Positions 1 through 7,782 of a DNA stretch of 64,000 nt are shown one piece after another; within the stretch, counting starts at the first letter, position 1; each line of letters starts with the position of its first letter. The notes below the pieces were generated by a model, which worked only from the letters and a program-made list of their open reading frames with translations, ran no database searches and was not told the DNA's origin. The position numbers and the translations under genes were made by a program. Source of the DNA: Bin87 sp965203855 (GTDB taxonomy: Bacteria; Chloroflexota; Dehalococcoidia; Lucifugimonadales; UBA3495); assembly GCA_965203855.1 (NCBI GenBank), contig CBDBDN010000009.1, forward strand, positions 186,001 to 250,000. The letters run 5' to 3'.

Positions 1-487
1 GTTCCCGGATCAGCCGTTCCATCTGCGCCTTGCTTGCGCCGTAGAGCGTAGCGGGGTTGAATTCGTCATCCGACTGCGGGACATGGCCGATGGGGCAAAC
101 CAGCTGGGTTGAGGTAAATATGCCGAGTTGAACGGACGCGGCGGCCTGAATGGCGTCCAGCAGGTTGGCAGCGCCAAGGGTATTGGCGCCGTATCCGTCA
201 ATGCTCCGGGTTTCATCGAGGTCGACGCGGGCGGCCAGATGAATGACGGCATCGGGGGCCATCGTACTAACCAAGGCGATGAGGCGGTCGCGGTCGCGGA
301 TGTCGCACTGCGCGAACTGCGGCGCGGCGATGCGGCACTGGGTAGGCCGGATGTCGCAGCCCCAGGCGTCATATCCGGCGGCAAGCAAAGTCTGCAAAAG
401 GTGCCGGCCGATAAAGCCGGAGCTGCCGGTAACCAGGACGCGCCGGGCATCGGGCGATTTGGGCGGTATCGTATTCAGGACATTCAT
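1..487 (-). CDS. NAD-dependent epimerase/dehydratase (3' end beyond window)
   Basis: Short-chain dehydrogenase-like sugar nucleotide epimerase, expected to act on an NDP-sugar in the cytoplasm. The protein starts MNVLNTIPPKS; a Rossmann NAD-binding motif GSSGFIGRHL lies near residues 19-28, a D-I-R end of beta2 follows, and the catalytic YGASK tyrosine/lysine pair lies near the window edge. The C-terminal half is off the window. The start ATG overlaps the stop of the upstream glycosyltransferase by an ATGA tetranucleotide, so the two are probably translationally coupled in a polysaccharide operon. The substrate cannot be told from the visible part. Confidence 0.88.
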   Translation of the reverse strand, partial: MNVLNTIPPKSPDARRVLVTGSSGFIGRHLLQTLLAAGYDAWGCDIRPTQCRIAAPQFAQCDIRDRDRLIALVSTMAPDAVIHLAARVDLDETRSIDGYGANTLGAANLLDAIQAAASVQLGIFTSTQLVCPIGHVPQSDDEFNPATLYGASKAQMERLIRE

Positions 488-1680
488 CGGGTTTGAGACG
501 AGGCGGGCCGGCGTTCCAGGATGTTGAGGTAATGTCCGCGCATTGCGGCGGCGATGGCGGGCCAGGAGTAACGGTCGGCGACCAGGGCGCGGGCATTGTC
601 GGCCATGCGAGTGCGGCGGGCCGGGTCGGCAAGCAGTGCGCTAACCGCTTCGGTTACGGCGTCGCGCGCGGTGGGAACGACGAATCCGGCGGAATGCGCG
701 GCGGCTTCGGGGAAATGGCATTGCTCGGAGATAACTACGGGGAGGCCGGCGGCCATCGCTTCCAAGACAGCAGTACTAAAGCCTTCCGAATAGGACGGCA
801 GTACAAAGAGCTGTGACTGGCGGAGGGCGGCCTGCTTGTCGCTGCCGGTGAGCATTCCGGTAAAGAGCGCGCGGTTGCGGACGCCGTGGCTCCGCAGGAT
901 GGCTTCCATAGGCGCCTGGGCGCCGCCCTGGTCGGGGCCGGCAACTAGTAGAAAGGCATCCGGGAAACGGCCGGCGATGTCGGCAAAGCTGCGGGCCAGC
1001 AAATCAACGCCTTTCATTGGATGGATGCGGCCCATAAAAAGGATAATCCGTTTGCCGGCCAGCTGCGGGAAGCGGCGCAGCAAAGCGTTGTCAGCCGGGT
1101 TGGCGGTGTTGGAAAGGTCGGCGCCGTTGGGGCAGACGAACACGGGCTGAGAGTACCCGAGCTGCCGGATACGCGCTTTTTCGGCGCCGGTCAAGGCGTG
1201 AAGCGCGGCGGCGGAACGGATGACTTTATCCTGGACGAGGCGCATATAGAGGGCTTTTTTCAGGCGTTTATAGCGCAGACGCCAATCATCGAGGTCGCCG
1301 TGGAAGCTGATTACTGCGGGGATGTTATGGCGACGGGCCGCGCGGGAAGCGGCAAAGCCGGGATAGTGCCAGATTTCGTGGATATGGACGAGCTGGAAAC
1401 GGCCGGCGCGCAGCTGGCCGTCAAGAAAGGGGGCCAGCCGAGGGGCATAGCCGGTCCAGAGGCGGGCCAGCGCGGCAGTGGGGAAGGAATGCACCGGGGT
1501 ATCGGTTTCGGGTATGGAGAATCGGGATGCGGCGTTGTCGCTATCGGTTACAGTAGCGACTTCGCAGGATATGCCGGCGGCGGCAAGGGCGGGGATAAGG
1601 CCGCGCAGCACATTCATCGGGCCGCTGACTGCGGCGGGCAAACCGGGGACATGGGGAACGATGTGCAATACGCTTAACAT
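484..1680 (-). CDS. Glycosyltransferase family 4
   Basis: GT-B fold retaining glycosyltransferase of about 398 residues, predicted to transfer a sugar from a nucleotide donor during surface polysaccharide or glycolipid synthesis. The N-terminus MLSVLHIVPHVPG is the usual first beta strand. The C-terminal donor domain has FMGRIHPMKGVDLL and the GT4 signature EGFSTAVLEAMAAGLPVV with its two acidic residues. I placed the start at the methionine at 1680 because the reading frame upstream codes for a low-complexity extension unlike the family. It overlaps the epimerase gene by 4 bases and is divergent from the membrane glycosyltransferase. Confidence 0.9.
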   Translation of the reverse strand: MLSVLHIVPHVPGLPAAVSGPMNVLRGLIPALAAAGISCEVATVTDSDNAASRFSIPETDTPVHSFPTAALARLWTGYAPRLAPFLDGQLRAGRFQLVHIHEIWHYPGFAASRAARRHNIPAVISFHGDLDDWRLRYKRLKKALYMRLVQDKVIRSAAALHALTGAEKARIRQLGYSQPVFVCPNGADLSNTANPADNALLRRFPQLAGKRIILFMGRIHPMKGVDLLARSFADIAGRFPDAFLLVAGPDQGGAQAPMEAILRSHGVRNRALFTGMLTGSDKQAALRQSQLFVLPSYSEGFSTAVLEAMAAGLPVVISEQCHFPEAAAHSAGFVVPTARDAVTEAVSALLADPARRTRMADNARALVADRYSWPAIAAAMRGHYLNILERRPASSQTR

Positions 1681-1860
1681 AACAATCCGGCCGGCTATCG
1701 GACGACCGCCTCTGATGGGTGATAAAATATCCGACTGATGATGCGATGTAAAGAATGGAATTGCTGCGGGTTTGACTTGATAACGGCGATTGGGGCGATA
1801 TGGGCAGGGAACACTGGCGACGGGTAAGGCGTTGGGCCGGGCCGGCGCTGCTGATTGTGA

Positions 1861-3438
1861 TTGCGCTGGCCGGGGGCGGCGCACTTGTGGGTTCGTACCG
1901 GAGAATACGGCCTGGGATTAACCAACGACTCGCTGCATTATCTGGCGGCGGCGGAAAGCATAGCGGAAGGCAAGGGACTAAAAGACGCCACCGGAGGGCC
2001 TTTCCTGCTGTTCCCGCCGCTGTATCCGCTGGTACTGGCGGGCGTCAGCCGGCTGGGGATTGAGCCCGTTGCGGCGGCGCGGCTGGTGAACGTCGCCGCA
2101 TTTGGACTGCTGACGCTGCTGGCGGGGTTATGGCTGCGGCGTCGTGTCAGATACGGGGTAATTGCCGGCGCCGGGGCGCTAACGGTGATGGCGGCGTCTC
2201 CGCTAGTCAATGCGGCGTCATATCTATGGACGGAAACGCTGTTCGTTCTGCTGATTTTACTGTCGCTGTTGCAACTGGAGGCGTTCTTGAAACGACCGGA
2301 GAGGCGGCTGTCGCTGGCGGCGGCGGCGGTCTGCGCCGGCCTTGCTGCCATTACGCGGTATATGGGGGTGGCGGCGATAGTTACCGGGGTTCTGCTGATA
2401 CTGGCGATTCCCAAGCTGCCGGCGCGGGTGAGGCTGGCGTATGCCGCGGCTTACGGGGCGGCGGCGTCAATTCCGTTGGCCGTGTATATGGCGCGCAACT
2501 ATGCGCTGTCCGGGTCGTGGATTGTATCGCCAAATCGGAACGCGGCTTATACGATTGGCGATGCGCTGCGGGACTTGGCCGGTGGAGCGCTGGGCTACTT
2601 GCGGATTGACGATACGGCAGTTGGGGGTTGGCCCGGATGGTTCTGGGCGGGCGTGGGCTTGACCGCGCTGGCGGCGACGGCCGGGTTTTTGCTCTACTTG
2701 CGTTTGACTGGGGCGGGCAAAGCTGGCGGCCGGGATACGGCCTCTACCTCCAGCCCGGGTACGGGTCTGGCGTCGGCGTTGCCTTTTGCGGTATTTGCGG
2801 CGGTGTATGTTATGGCAGCGCTTATCGTGGTCAGCGACCGGGCCGCCCAAAGCATTGACAGCAGATACCTGATGCCGATACTGACGCCGCTGCTGCTGGT
2901 CGCAGCCCTGATGGCCGACCGGGTATTACGGATTGAGGCGCGGGGATGGCTGGCGGCGTTGAAGTGGCTGTCGGCGACGGCGGCGCTGCTGTTCTGGGCG
3001 GCGAACCTGGCTTATGAAACCCGCAGCGGGCTGGCGGAAACGGCGACGGCGTTGGAAAGCGGCTATATCGGGGATACTTACAACACCGCGCAATGGCAGA
3101 ATGGGGAGACGGCGGCATACCTGAAAGCGCATTCCGTATCCGGGACGGTGTACACCAACCACGCGGGCCGGCTGTGGTGGTTTGCCGATTTGGAGCAGCG
3201 CAAAATAGCCGTAAGAGTGCAAGCGGATGATGACTGCCCGGCGTGGCTGCGGCGGGCAATGACGAAAATTGAGCGCAATGACGCCGTCCGGCAGGATTAC
3301 GCTTACATAATCTGGTTTGACCGGCGAGGGGAATACCGGAATTGGTGCGATATTGAGCCGGATAGGCTGCCGCCGGGGGCGGAACGGCTGGCGGTATTTG
3401 GCGACGGGGCGGTGTACCGGGTGCGACCATTGCACTGA
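1861..3438 (+). CDS. GT39-like membrane glycosyltransferase (N-terminus probably frameshifted)
   Basis: Polytopic membrane protein of the PMT/ArnT (GT39/GT-C) type, thought to move a sugar from a polyprenyl-phosphate donor at the outer face of the membrane. The first luminal loop carries the acidic motif TNDSLHYLAAAE followed by FPPLYPLVLAG; many hydrophobic segments follow, then a soluble C-terminal tail. The expected first membrane helix (ALLIVIALAGGGALVG) is present but in another frame, starting at the ATG at 1800. The frames would join if one base changed between about 1890 and 1905, so the true gene is probably 1800-3438. A possible extended -10 (TGATAAAAT) lies at 1720-1728. Confidence 0.75.
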   Translation: MRWPGAAHLWVRTGEYGLGLTNDSLHYLAAAESIAEGKGLKDATGGPFLLFPPLYPLVLAGVSRLGIEPVAAARLVNVAAFGLLTLLAGLWLRRRVRYGVIAGAGALTVMAASPLVNAASYLWTETLFVLLILLSLLQLEAFLKRPERRLSLAAAAVCAGLAAITRYMGVAAIVTGVLLILAIPKLPARVRLAYAAAYGAAASIPLAVYMARNYALSGSWIVSPNRNAAYTIGDALRDLAGGALGYLRIDDTAVGGWPGWFWAGVGLTALAATAGFLLYLRLTGAGKAGGRDTASTSSPGTGLASALPFAVFAAVYVMAALIVVSDRAAQSIDSRYLMPILTPLLLVAALMADRVLRIEARGWLAALKWLSATAALLFWAANLAYETRSGLAETATALESGYIGDTYNTAQWQNGETAAYLKAHSVSGTVYTNHAGRLWWFADLEQRKIAVRVQADDDCPAWLRRAMTKIERNDAVRQDYAYIIWFDRRGEYRNWCDIEPDRLPPGAERLAVFGDGAVYRVRPLH

Positions 3439-3663
3439 CCCGCTCCGGTAGGAGATGGCCGGGGAGGGAATGCCGGTCTGTGGATATTGACGCCGATGGG
3501 CAGGGGATAGGCGGGATTGGTTCCCGCCAGGCTGCGGCATCGGCGCTAGGATGATTTTGCTGTGGCGGTGCCTCCGTTGGTACAGGATGGGGGGTTGTCA
3601 GGCGGTTGATTGAACTGCTAGCGGGGTTCGGGTTTCCGAGTTGGTTGGTTTCCAGGTCGGTTT
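3439..3663. other. Intergenic stretch without a gene
   Basis: No credible coding frame. It is G-rich and leads into the structured repeat that starts at 3664. Together with that repeat and the low-complexity tract around 3.93-4.0 kb, it makes a 650-base gap between the membrane glycosyltransferase and the hydrolase. Confidence 0.5.
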
Positions 3664-3831
3664 CAGCCCTACGGCCGGAGGTTTTGCGCGTTGCTTTTCA
3701 CGCGGCTGGCTTTTCGTCCGGGGACGGGGCGCTACGTCTGGCGCCTTGGCTGTGCCCGACTCCTTCGGTTAGTCTGACCGTGGGCGAGTAGGGACGCCGG
3801 TGCGACTTGATTGCTGAATGACCGTAACGAC
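3664..3831 (+). repeat. Interspersed structured repeat, copy 1
   Basis: About 168 bases nearly identical to 58100-58272, in the same orientation; the first 130 bases differ at only about six positions. Three short hairpins can be drawn in the conserved part: CGTC-GACG, GGCGC-GCGCC and CGGT-ACCG. Flanks of the two copies are unrelated. It can be translated in both copies to similar 45-residue peptides ending at the same stop, but the differences include non-synonymous changes and there is no good ribosome site, so I do not call a gene. Could be a small RNA gene or a MITE-like element. Confidence 0.7.
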
Positions 3832-3934
3832 CTGGAAATCAGTGGGCTCGGAGATTGGCTGCCTGACGAATCTGATTATAGCACGGCTGTACGGCTTGGC
3901 AAGGGGGGTGGTGTCATTGGGGGGAGGGAATTTT

Positions 3935-4008
3935 TTACACCGATGGACAGGATGGAGAGGATGGGGGTTGACGCAGAGGCGCGGAGGCGCAGAGAGGGGG
4001 ATAGGCTA
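3935..4008. repeat. Low-complexity intergenic repeat (ACACCGATGGACAGGATGG type)
   Basis: Contains ACACCGATGGACAGGATGG followed by GAGGATGGGG and then GACGCAGAGGCGC-type triplet-like repeats. Related copies of the first motif occur at 57923-57945 and 58432-58456. Motifs of this sort are common intergenic repeats in uncultured bacteria; no function is known to me. Confidence 0.6.
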
Positions 4009-4088
4009 CCTGCCTTGACAAGCGGGTTTGCGGGGTTACAATTTTCGGCAAATCCGAGTCTGCGCTGCCGCAAAAAGGAGGAACTGCA

Positions 4089-4835
4089 ATGCCGTTCTAT
4101 ACCAAAGGGGATGTCCGCATACGCTACGAGGAAGTCGGGAGTGGGTTCCCGCTGCTGGTTACGCCCGGCGGGGGGTTGAACTCGGTGGCCAGCGGCTGGC
4201 CGAATCAGGTTTTCAACGCGATGGAGGAATTCAAGAACGATTTTCGCTGCATCACGATGGACCAGCGGAATGCCAACGGGGGCGAGTCCAGCGGGCCGGT
4301 GCAAGTGGAGGATCCGTGGGGGGCTTTTGCGGATGACCAGCTGGGGCTGATGGATCATCTGGGGATTGAGCGGTTCCTGTTTATGGGGTACTGCATCGGG
4401 GGGCCGTTTGCGATGAAGCTGATTGAGCGGGCGCCGGAACGGGTAGCGGCGGCGGTGCTGTGCCAGCCGGTGGGACACGCCAGCAAGACGCCAGATGCGA
4501 TGTACGATTCGGGCCGGGATCTCTGGGGGCCGGAGCTGTGCGCGCGGCGGCCGGACATAACGATGGAGATAGTGGAGCAGTACCTGCACAATCTCTATCG
4601 CATCCAGCCGGATTTCGTGTACTGCGTATCGCGGGACTTTGCGCGGGAGTGCCAGACGCCGCTGCTGGTGATGCCGGACGACACGCCGGCGCATTCGCTG
4701 GAGGCGGCGATGGCGATGGCGGAGCTGGCGCTGCGAGCGGAGGTTACGGCGTATCCGTGGAAGGAGGATGCGGAGGTGTTTGCCAAGACGGTTGAGCAGG
4801 TGCGGGGGTTTTTGCGGCGGCATTCGGAGAGGTAG
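4089..4835 (+). CDS. Alpha/beta hydrolase with cysteine nucleophile
   Basis: A 248-residue alpha/beta hydrolase-fold protein, probably cytoplasmic. The oxyanion strand is LLVTPGGGL (residues 22-30) and the nucleophile elbow is G-Y-C-I-G at 100-104, so the nucleophile would be Cys102 in place of the usual Ser, as in dienelactone hydrolase. An acidic residue is available in MPDDTPAH late in the chain; the usual C-terminal histidine is not in its normal place, the nearest being the one in TPAH. The start has a strong AAGGAGG ribosome site seven bases upstream. The substrate is unknown. A long perfect hairpin follows the gene. Confidence 0.85.
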   Translation: MPFYTKGDVRIRYEEVGSGFPLLVTPGGGLNSVASGWPNQVFNAMEEFKNDFRCITMDQRNANGGESSGPVQVEDPWGAFADDQLGLMDHLGIERFLFMGYCIGGPFAMKLIERAPERVAAAVLCQPVGHASKTPDAMYDSGRDLWGPELCARRPDITMEIVEQYLHNLYRIQPDFVYCVSRDFARECQTPLLVMPDDTPAHSLEAAMAMAELALRAEVTAYPWKEDAEVFAKTVEQVRGFLRRHSER

Positions 4836-4863
4836 CCCGCACGGTAAGAGAAAGGAATAACTC

Positions 4864-4915
4864 AATGATGCCGCCCCGGCGATGGCAAAACACATCGTAG
4901 CGGGGCGGCATCATT
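4864..4915 (+). terminator. Strong hairpin terminator after the hydrolase
   Basis: A perfect 15-base inverted repeat, AATGATGCCGCCCCG at 4864-4878 with its complement at 4901-4915, plus an inner CGATG/CATCG pairing. It is followed by a T-rich stretch (GGGTTTGGCTTTTTACT). It sits between the hydrolase and the converging DUF429 remnant and may serve both strands. Confidence 0.85.
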
Positions 4916-4943
4916 GGGTTTGGCTTTTTACTGGTTCTGTAGC

Positions 4944-5758
4944 CTACTCGGGGCTAATCCAGACCTTTCTCTTATCGGCAGTAGCCTGAAGGACATCCCG
5001 TGTCTCGCGCGACGTCGGCGTCACCATGTAGCCGCTTTCGAGGTCTCCGATTACGGTTACGGATAACCCGTCCCTCTGGGGTTTTCTCATCCTCAGGCCA
5101 ATCAGCAATCAAATCACGGCGTCTATTTTGTCCTGGTCGGATTTTGTGGGCGAATCTGCTGCCGCCATACTTTCAGCCCACTGCGACAGTTGTAGTAGGC
5201 CGGTTTGCTTGAGTGGCTATGGACGGTCTTACAGACGAGCTTCCAATCGGTAGGGCAGAATTTCTTACCGCGCGGGTTGTATCGGGCCGCCGACCGGCGT
5301 TCCATAAACGCAGGTTGCAGCGCCGGCAATGCCAAAGCCGGATAGACCTCAATCAGATGAATTGCCCGGCCTGCGATTTTGGCGGCCTCAAAATCCATGT
5401 CGGGGCAGCCAATGTCCTGGATAAACTGCCATATGGGAGCGGCGTTCCCGAACACGGCTTCTTTACCACGATTAGCTGGTTGAGTTCCGCTACGGAGCTG
5501 GCCCATAAGCGAACCGGCAACTTTGTCCACGGGCCTACTGCCGCTTTGGTTGGGAACGATGGTCGGCTGGTCAATTGCGACCAGCACGTTGCCGCATTCA
5601 CGCCAGAGAGCGTTGACGATTCGGGCGGCTTCGGGAAACGTTACAAGTTGAGGCAACCCCCCTTTTTCCAAAATGCAGCCCCGGAAAACGGCGTAGGAAA
5701 TTGCTCCCTTGCTCTTTCCTCCCCAAGCAGAATCGAACCCTATGAATGCTTCTTTCAT
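4944..5758 (-). pseudogene. DUF429 family protein, decayed (frameshift plus stop codon)
   Basis: The N-terminal 180 residues, from MKEAFIGFDSAWGG at 5758, match the DUF429 family (RNase H-like fold, function unproven) with AIDQP and HLIEVYPALA segments. Around 5205-5218 the frame changes: the family-like C-terminus (DKIDAVI, then LLIGLRM and IGDLESGYMVTP) continues in another frame. In that frame a TGA at 5109-5111 takes the place where a Cys codon is expected. The remainder can be read as a 48-residue frame, 4944-5090. Two separate lesions make true decay likely. It lies 8 bases after the stop of the upstream possible nuclease gene, so they were probably one operon. Confidence 0.75.
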
Positions 5759-5766
5759 AGTAAATA

Positions 5767-6492
5767 TCACCCTTCGATTGAGAACATAGAAGTCAACGCC
5801 CGCATCCGGCGCGCGGCGTGGGTCATCCGCAGGCAGATATGCGTCTTTTTGAGGCTGCGGAGGTAGCTGGAAACCGAGAAAACCCAGAGTTCGGTGGGTT
5901 CTGAGAATTTGCAAAGTTCCGGGAATTGGGATTGGGATCTATAGGCGTTAACGCTGAACAGGTGATGGCCCGATTTCTTGTGGCCGAGGGCTTCCCAAAA
6001 GATTAGCAGGGGCCGGACGTCCCTAGCCTCCAAACCGTCCGGGCGTTTCATAGGCACCAGGACTTTGGCGCAGAGGTTGCCTTTCAAAGTACTGGATTTT
6101 GGGTTCCAATGCCGATGCCAGCACTTTTGCTTGTAGGCGGCGATTTTTTCACGACTTGCAGCAGCAGGGAGAGGCTTGCCCCCGATGGCGTGGGCGGACC
6201 AGTTTTTGATTTCCGTCTGGTATAGGATTTTGCTCCCGTCAGGCCAATCAGCTTTTATCCACCGGTCTAACCTGGGCCCGCGCTTTTTGCCGATGGTTAC
6301 CGGGCCTGGCAGCACCTCTACCACAGCGCCTTTGGACTCCGCGTAATGCTGGAAGCAGGCGGCGTTCAGATCCTCGCCAACTACGGATACTACGCCGGTG
6401 GCGTGACCTATCGAATCGTCGGACTTCACGTCAAGGAATTGGAGCAATGCCAACCGGTCTATGGTCAGCGTTTCGGTATTTGCGGCGTCCAT
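5767..6492 (-). CDS. Hypothetical protein, possible PD-(D/E)XK nuclease
   Basis: A 241-residue protein that I do not recognise. Residues near 75-100 contain DRWIKADWPDG and then YQTEIKNWSAHA, a spacing and E-I-K pattern that fits a PD-(D/E)XK nuclease core, but this is only a pattern match. The C-terminus is basic and Arg/Ser rich. It begins 24 bases beyond the 3' end of tRNA-Val(TAC) and reads in the same direction as the tRNAs, a typical place for acquired genes, and is followed closely by the broken DUF429 gene. I see no copy of the tRNA 3' end downstream to prove integration. Confidence 0.6.
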   Translation of the reverse strand: MDAANTETLTIDRLALLQFLDVKSDDSIGHATGVVSVVGEDLNAACFQHYAESKGAVVEVLPGPVTIGKKRGPRLDRWIKADWPDGSKILYQTEIKNWSAHAIGGKPLPAAASREKIAAYKQKCWHRHWNPKSSTLKGNLCAKVLVPMKRPDGLEARDVRPLLIFWEALGHKKSGHHLFSVNAYRSQSQFPELCKFSEPTELWVFSVSSYLRSLKKTHICLRMTHAARRMRALTSMFSIEG

Positions 6493-6516
6493 AGTTTGCG
6501 GCCCTTGGCGAATTGG

Positions 6517-6590
6517 TGGGCGGTGAGGGGCTCGAACCCCCGGCCTTCTGCGTGTAAAGCAGACGCTCTAACCGGCTGAGCTAACCGCCC
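6517..6590 (-). tRNA. tRNA-Val (TAC)
   Basis: Complete cloverleaf on the minus strand: acceptor GGGCGGT paired with ACCGCCC, discriminator A, encoded CCA at 6514-6516, anticodon stem TCTGC/GCAGA around loop TTTACAC, anticodon TAC. Last gene of a four-tRNA cluster read from the promoter at 7008-7036. Confidence 0.95.
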
Positions 6591-6654
6591 GTTGGGGTTG
6601 TCATAATGACGGCTATGATGCAGGGCGATGGGGTAGGGAGGGGCAATAAAATGG

Positions 6655-6727
6655 CGCGCTTGGCGAGATTCGAACTCACGACCTCTGCCTCCGCAGGGCA
6701 GCGCTCTATCCACTGAGCTACAAGCGC
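6655..6727 (-). tRNA. tRNA-Arg (GCG)
   Basis: Acceptor GCGCTTG pairs with CAAGCGC, discriminator G, CCA encoded at 6652-6654. Anticodon stem CTGCC/GGCAG with loop CTGCGGA gives anticodon GCG, reading CGC and CGU. The D loop keeps the arginine identity A20. Most bacteria use an ACG anticodon (deaminated to ICG) for this box, so a genomic GCG is notable. Confidence 0.93.
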
Positions 6728-6772
6728 GCGGTTTGGGGTAACCCGCAATGGTTATTCCGATTTTAGCGTTGG

Positions 6773-6857
6773 TGCCGAGGGAGGGATTTTGAACCCACAC
6801 GTCCGTAATGGACACTGCGCCCTGAACGCAGCGCGTCTGCCGTTTCGCCACCTCGGC
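6773..6857 (-). tRNA. tRNA-Leu (CAG), unusual T loop
   Basis: Class II tRNA: acceptor GCCGAGG/CCTCGGC, long variable arm GTCC-GGAC, encoded CCA at 6770-6772, anticodon stem CTGCG/CGCAG and anticodon CAG. The T arm is odd: stem GTGGG/CCCTC has a T-T mismatch and the loop is 8 bases (TTCAAAAT) in place of 7, as if one A had been added in the A run. Confidence 0.9.
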
Positions 6858-6914
6858 GGAGGAGCATATTTGACCCTTGAAAATCGCCGATTGCGGTATG
6901 TGTGCCTACCGTGG

Positions 6915-6987
6915 TGGGCGATGGAGGATTTGAACCTCCGACCTCCTCGGTGTGAACGAGGCGCTCTAACCGCTGAGCTAACCGCCC
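6915..6987 (-). tRNA. tRNA-Val (CAC)
   Basis: Acceptor GGGCGGT pairs with ATCGCCC with one G-T wobble, CCA encoded at 6912-6914, anticodon stem CCTCG/CGAGG around loop TTCACAC, anticodon CAC. First gene of the cluster, 20 bases downstream of the -10 box. Confidence 0.95.
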
Positions 6988-7007
6988 GGGCGACTTTCGT
7001 ACAGCGT

Positions 7008-7036
7008 ATTATAACGGGTCGGAGCGGTTAGCGCAA
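7008..7036 (-). promoter_or_regulatory. Sigma70-type promoter of the tRNA cluster
   Basis: On the minus strand, -35 TTGCGC (7031-7036), a 17-base spacer, and a consensus -10 TATAAT (7008-7013). The spacing to the first tRNA is about 20 bases, as expected for a stable RNA operon. Confidence 0.75.
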
Positions 7037-7130
7037 CCGAGGTTTTGAGGGTTGCCCGGATTGGGGGAGGGATGGGGTGGGGTGAACGGGATCCGGGGGA
7101 ATGATTTGACTGGGATGGGGCTGTTACGGG

Positions 7131-7620
7131 TTAGGGCTGCTGGGCGCGCCATTGGGCGTTGGCGGTTTGCCAGTAGGATTCCCATTCCTGGCGCATCTCG
7201 GCTTCGGTAGCGCCGTTCCAGTAGCCGGGGGAGATTAGGGGGAGAGCCTGCTCTACTTTGACCAGGGCGACGGCGCGCACCTGGTCGGCCAGGCGTTGCA
7301 GGGATGGCGTTCCGGTACGCATCCGCGCGATGACGGCGTGGTGGATGTCATCGTCCTGGTGGATGGCAGCCGTTCCTTTGAAGCGGTAGCCCTGGCGGGA
7401 GAAAGGGTTGACGATGTTGAGTTCAATGGCAGGGTTGGCGGCCAGGTTGCCCATGGTGCCGGTGGAAGCGAGGTCGGCAAAGAGGATGTGGTCGTCATCC
7501 CAGGCCAGCGCGGTGCCTTTGGGGGAAAGGTTGGGGGGAGCCGTCGGGGCCGACGGTGGCGGCGAAAATGAGGCGCTGTTCGGAGATGGCCTGCTGCATT
7601 GCGGGGGTGAGGATGGGCAT
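7131..7620 (-). pseudogene. PPOX-family flavoprotein, frameshifted in a G/C homopolymer
   Basis: Split-barrel FMN-binding protein related to pyridoxamine 5'-phosphate oxidase. The N-terminus MPILTPAMQQAISEQ at 7620 runs to VGPDGSP; then a run of six C on the coding strand (7533-7538) shifts the frame. With five C the protein continues as NLSPKGTALAWDDD, then GNLAANPAIELNIVNPFS and KGTAAIH to the stop at 7131, giving about 162 residues, a normal length. Seen alone, the second half is an intact 107-residue frame (7131-7454). Either a sequencing error or a recent lesion. No neighbour shares its strand closely enough to suggest a partner. Confidence 0.75.
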
Positions 7621-7782
7621 AAAGGGGTTGGCCTCCGGGTGGGGCGATGCGCGGATATTATGTCAAGAGGAGCGGGTTTTGCCGCCTGGAATCAACATAA
7701 CGCATCTTGTGCGAACCAACGGATTTCGGGAACCGGGCGGCGGAATCGGCATGGACTTGCAGGATGAACGGGATGGGGACTG

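Noticed and set aside
3606..3791. Short frame over structured repeat copy 1 (and its counterpart at 57964-58227)
   Set aside because: The frame is kept in both copies, but base differences include non-synonymous changes and no ribosome site is present. Treated as a repeat, not a gene.
5109..5111. TGA codon in the DUF429 remnant as a possible selenocysteine codon
   Set aside because: A tRNA-Sec is present in the window and the codon sits at a Cys position, but the same gene also has a frameshift, the family is not a redox family, and no clear SECIS hairpin follows.
6517..6987. Prophage attachment site in the tRNA cluster
   Set aside because: No integrase gene and no second copy of a tRNA 3' end found in the neighbouring 2 kb.
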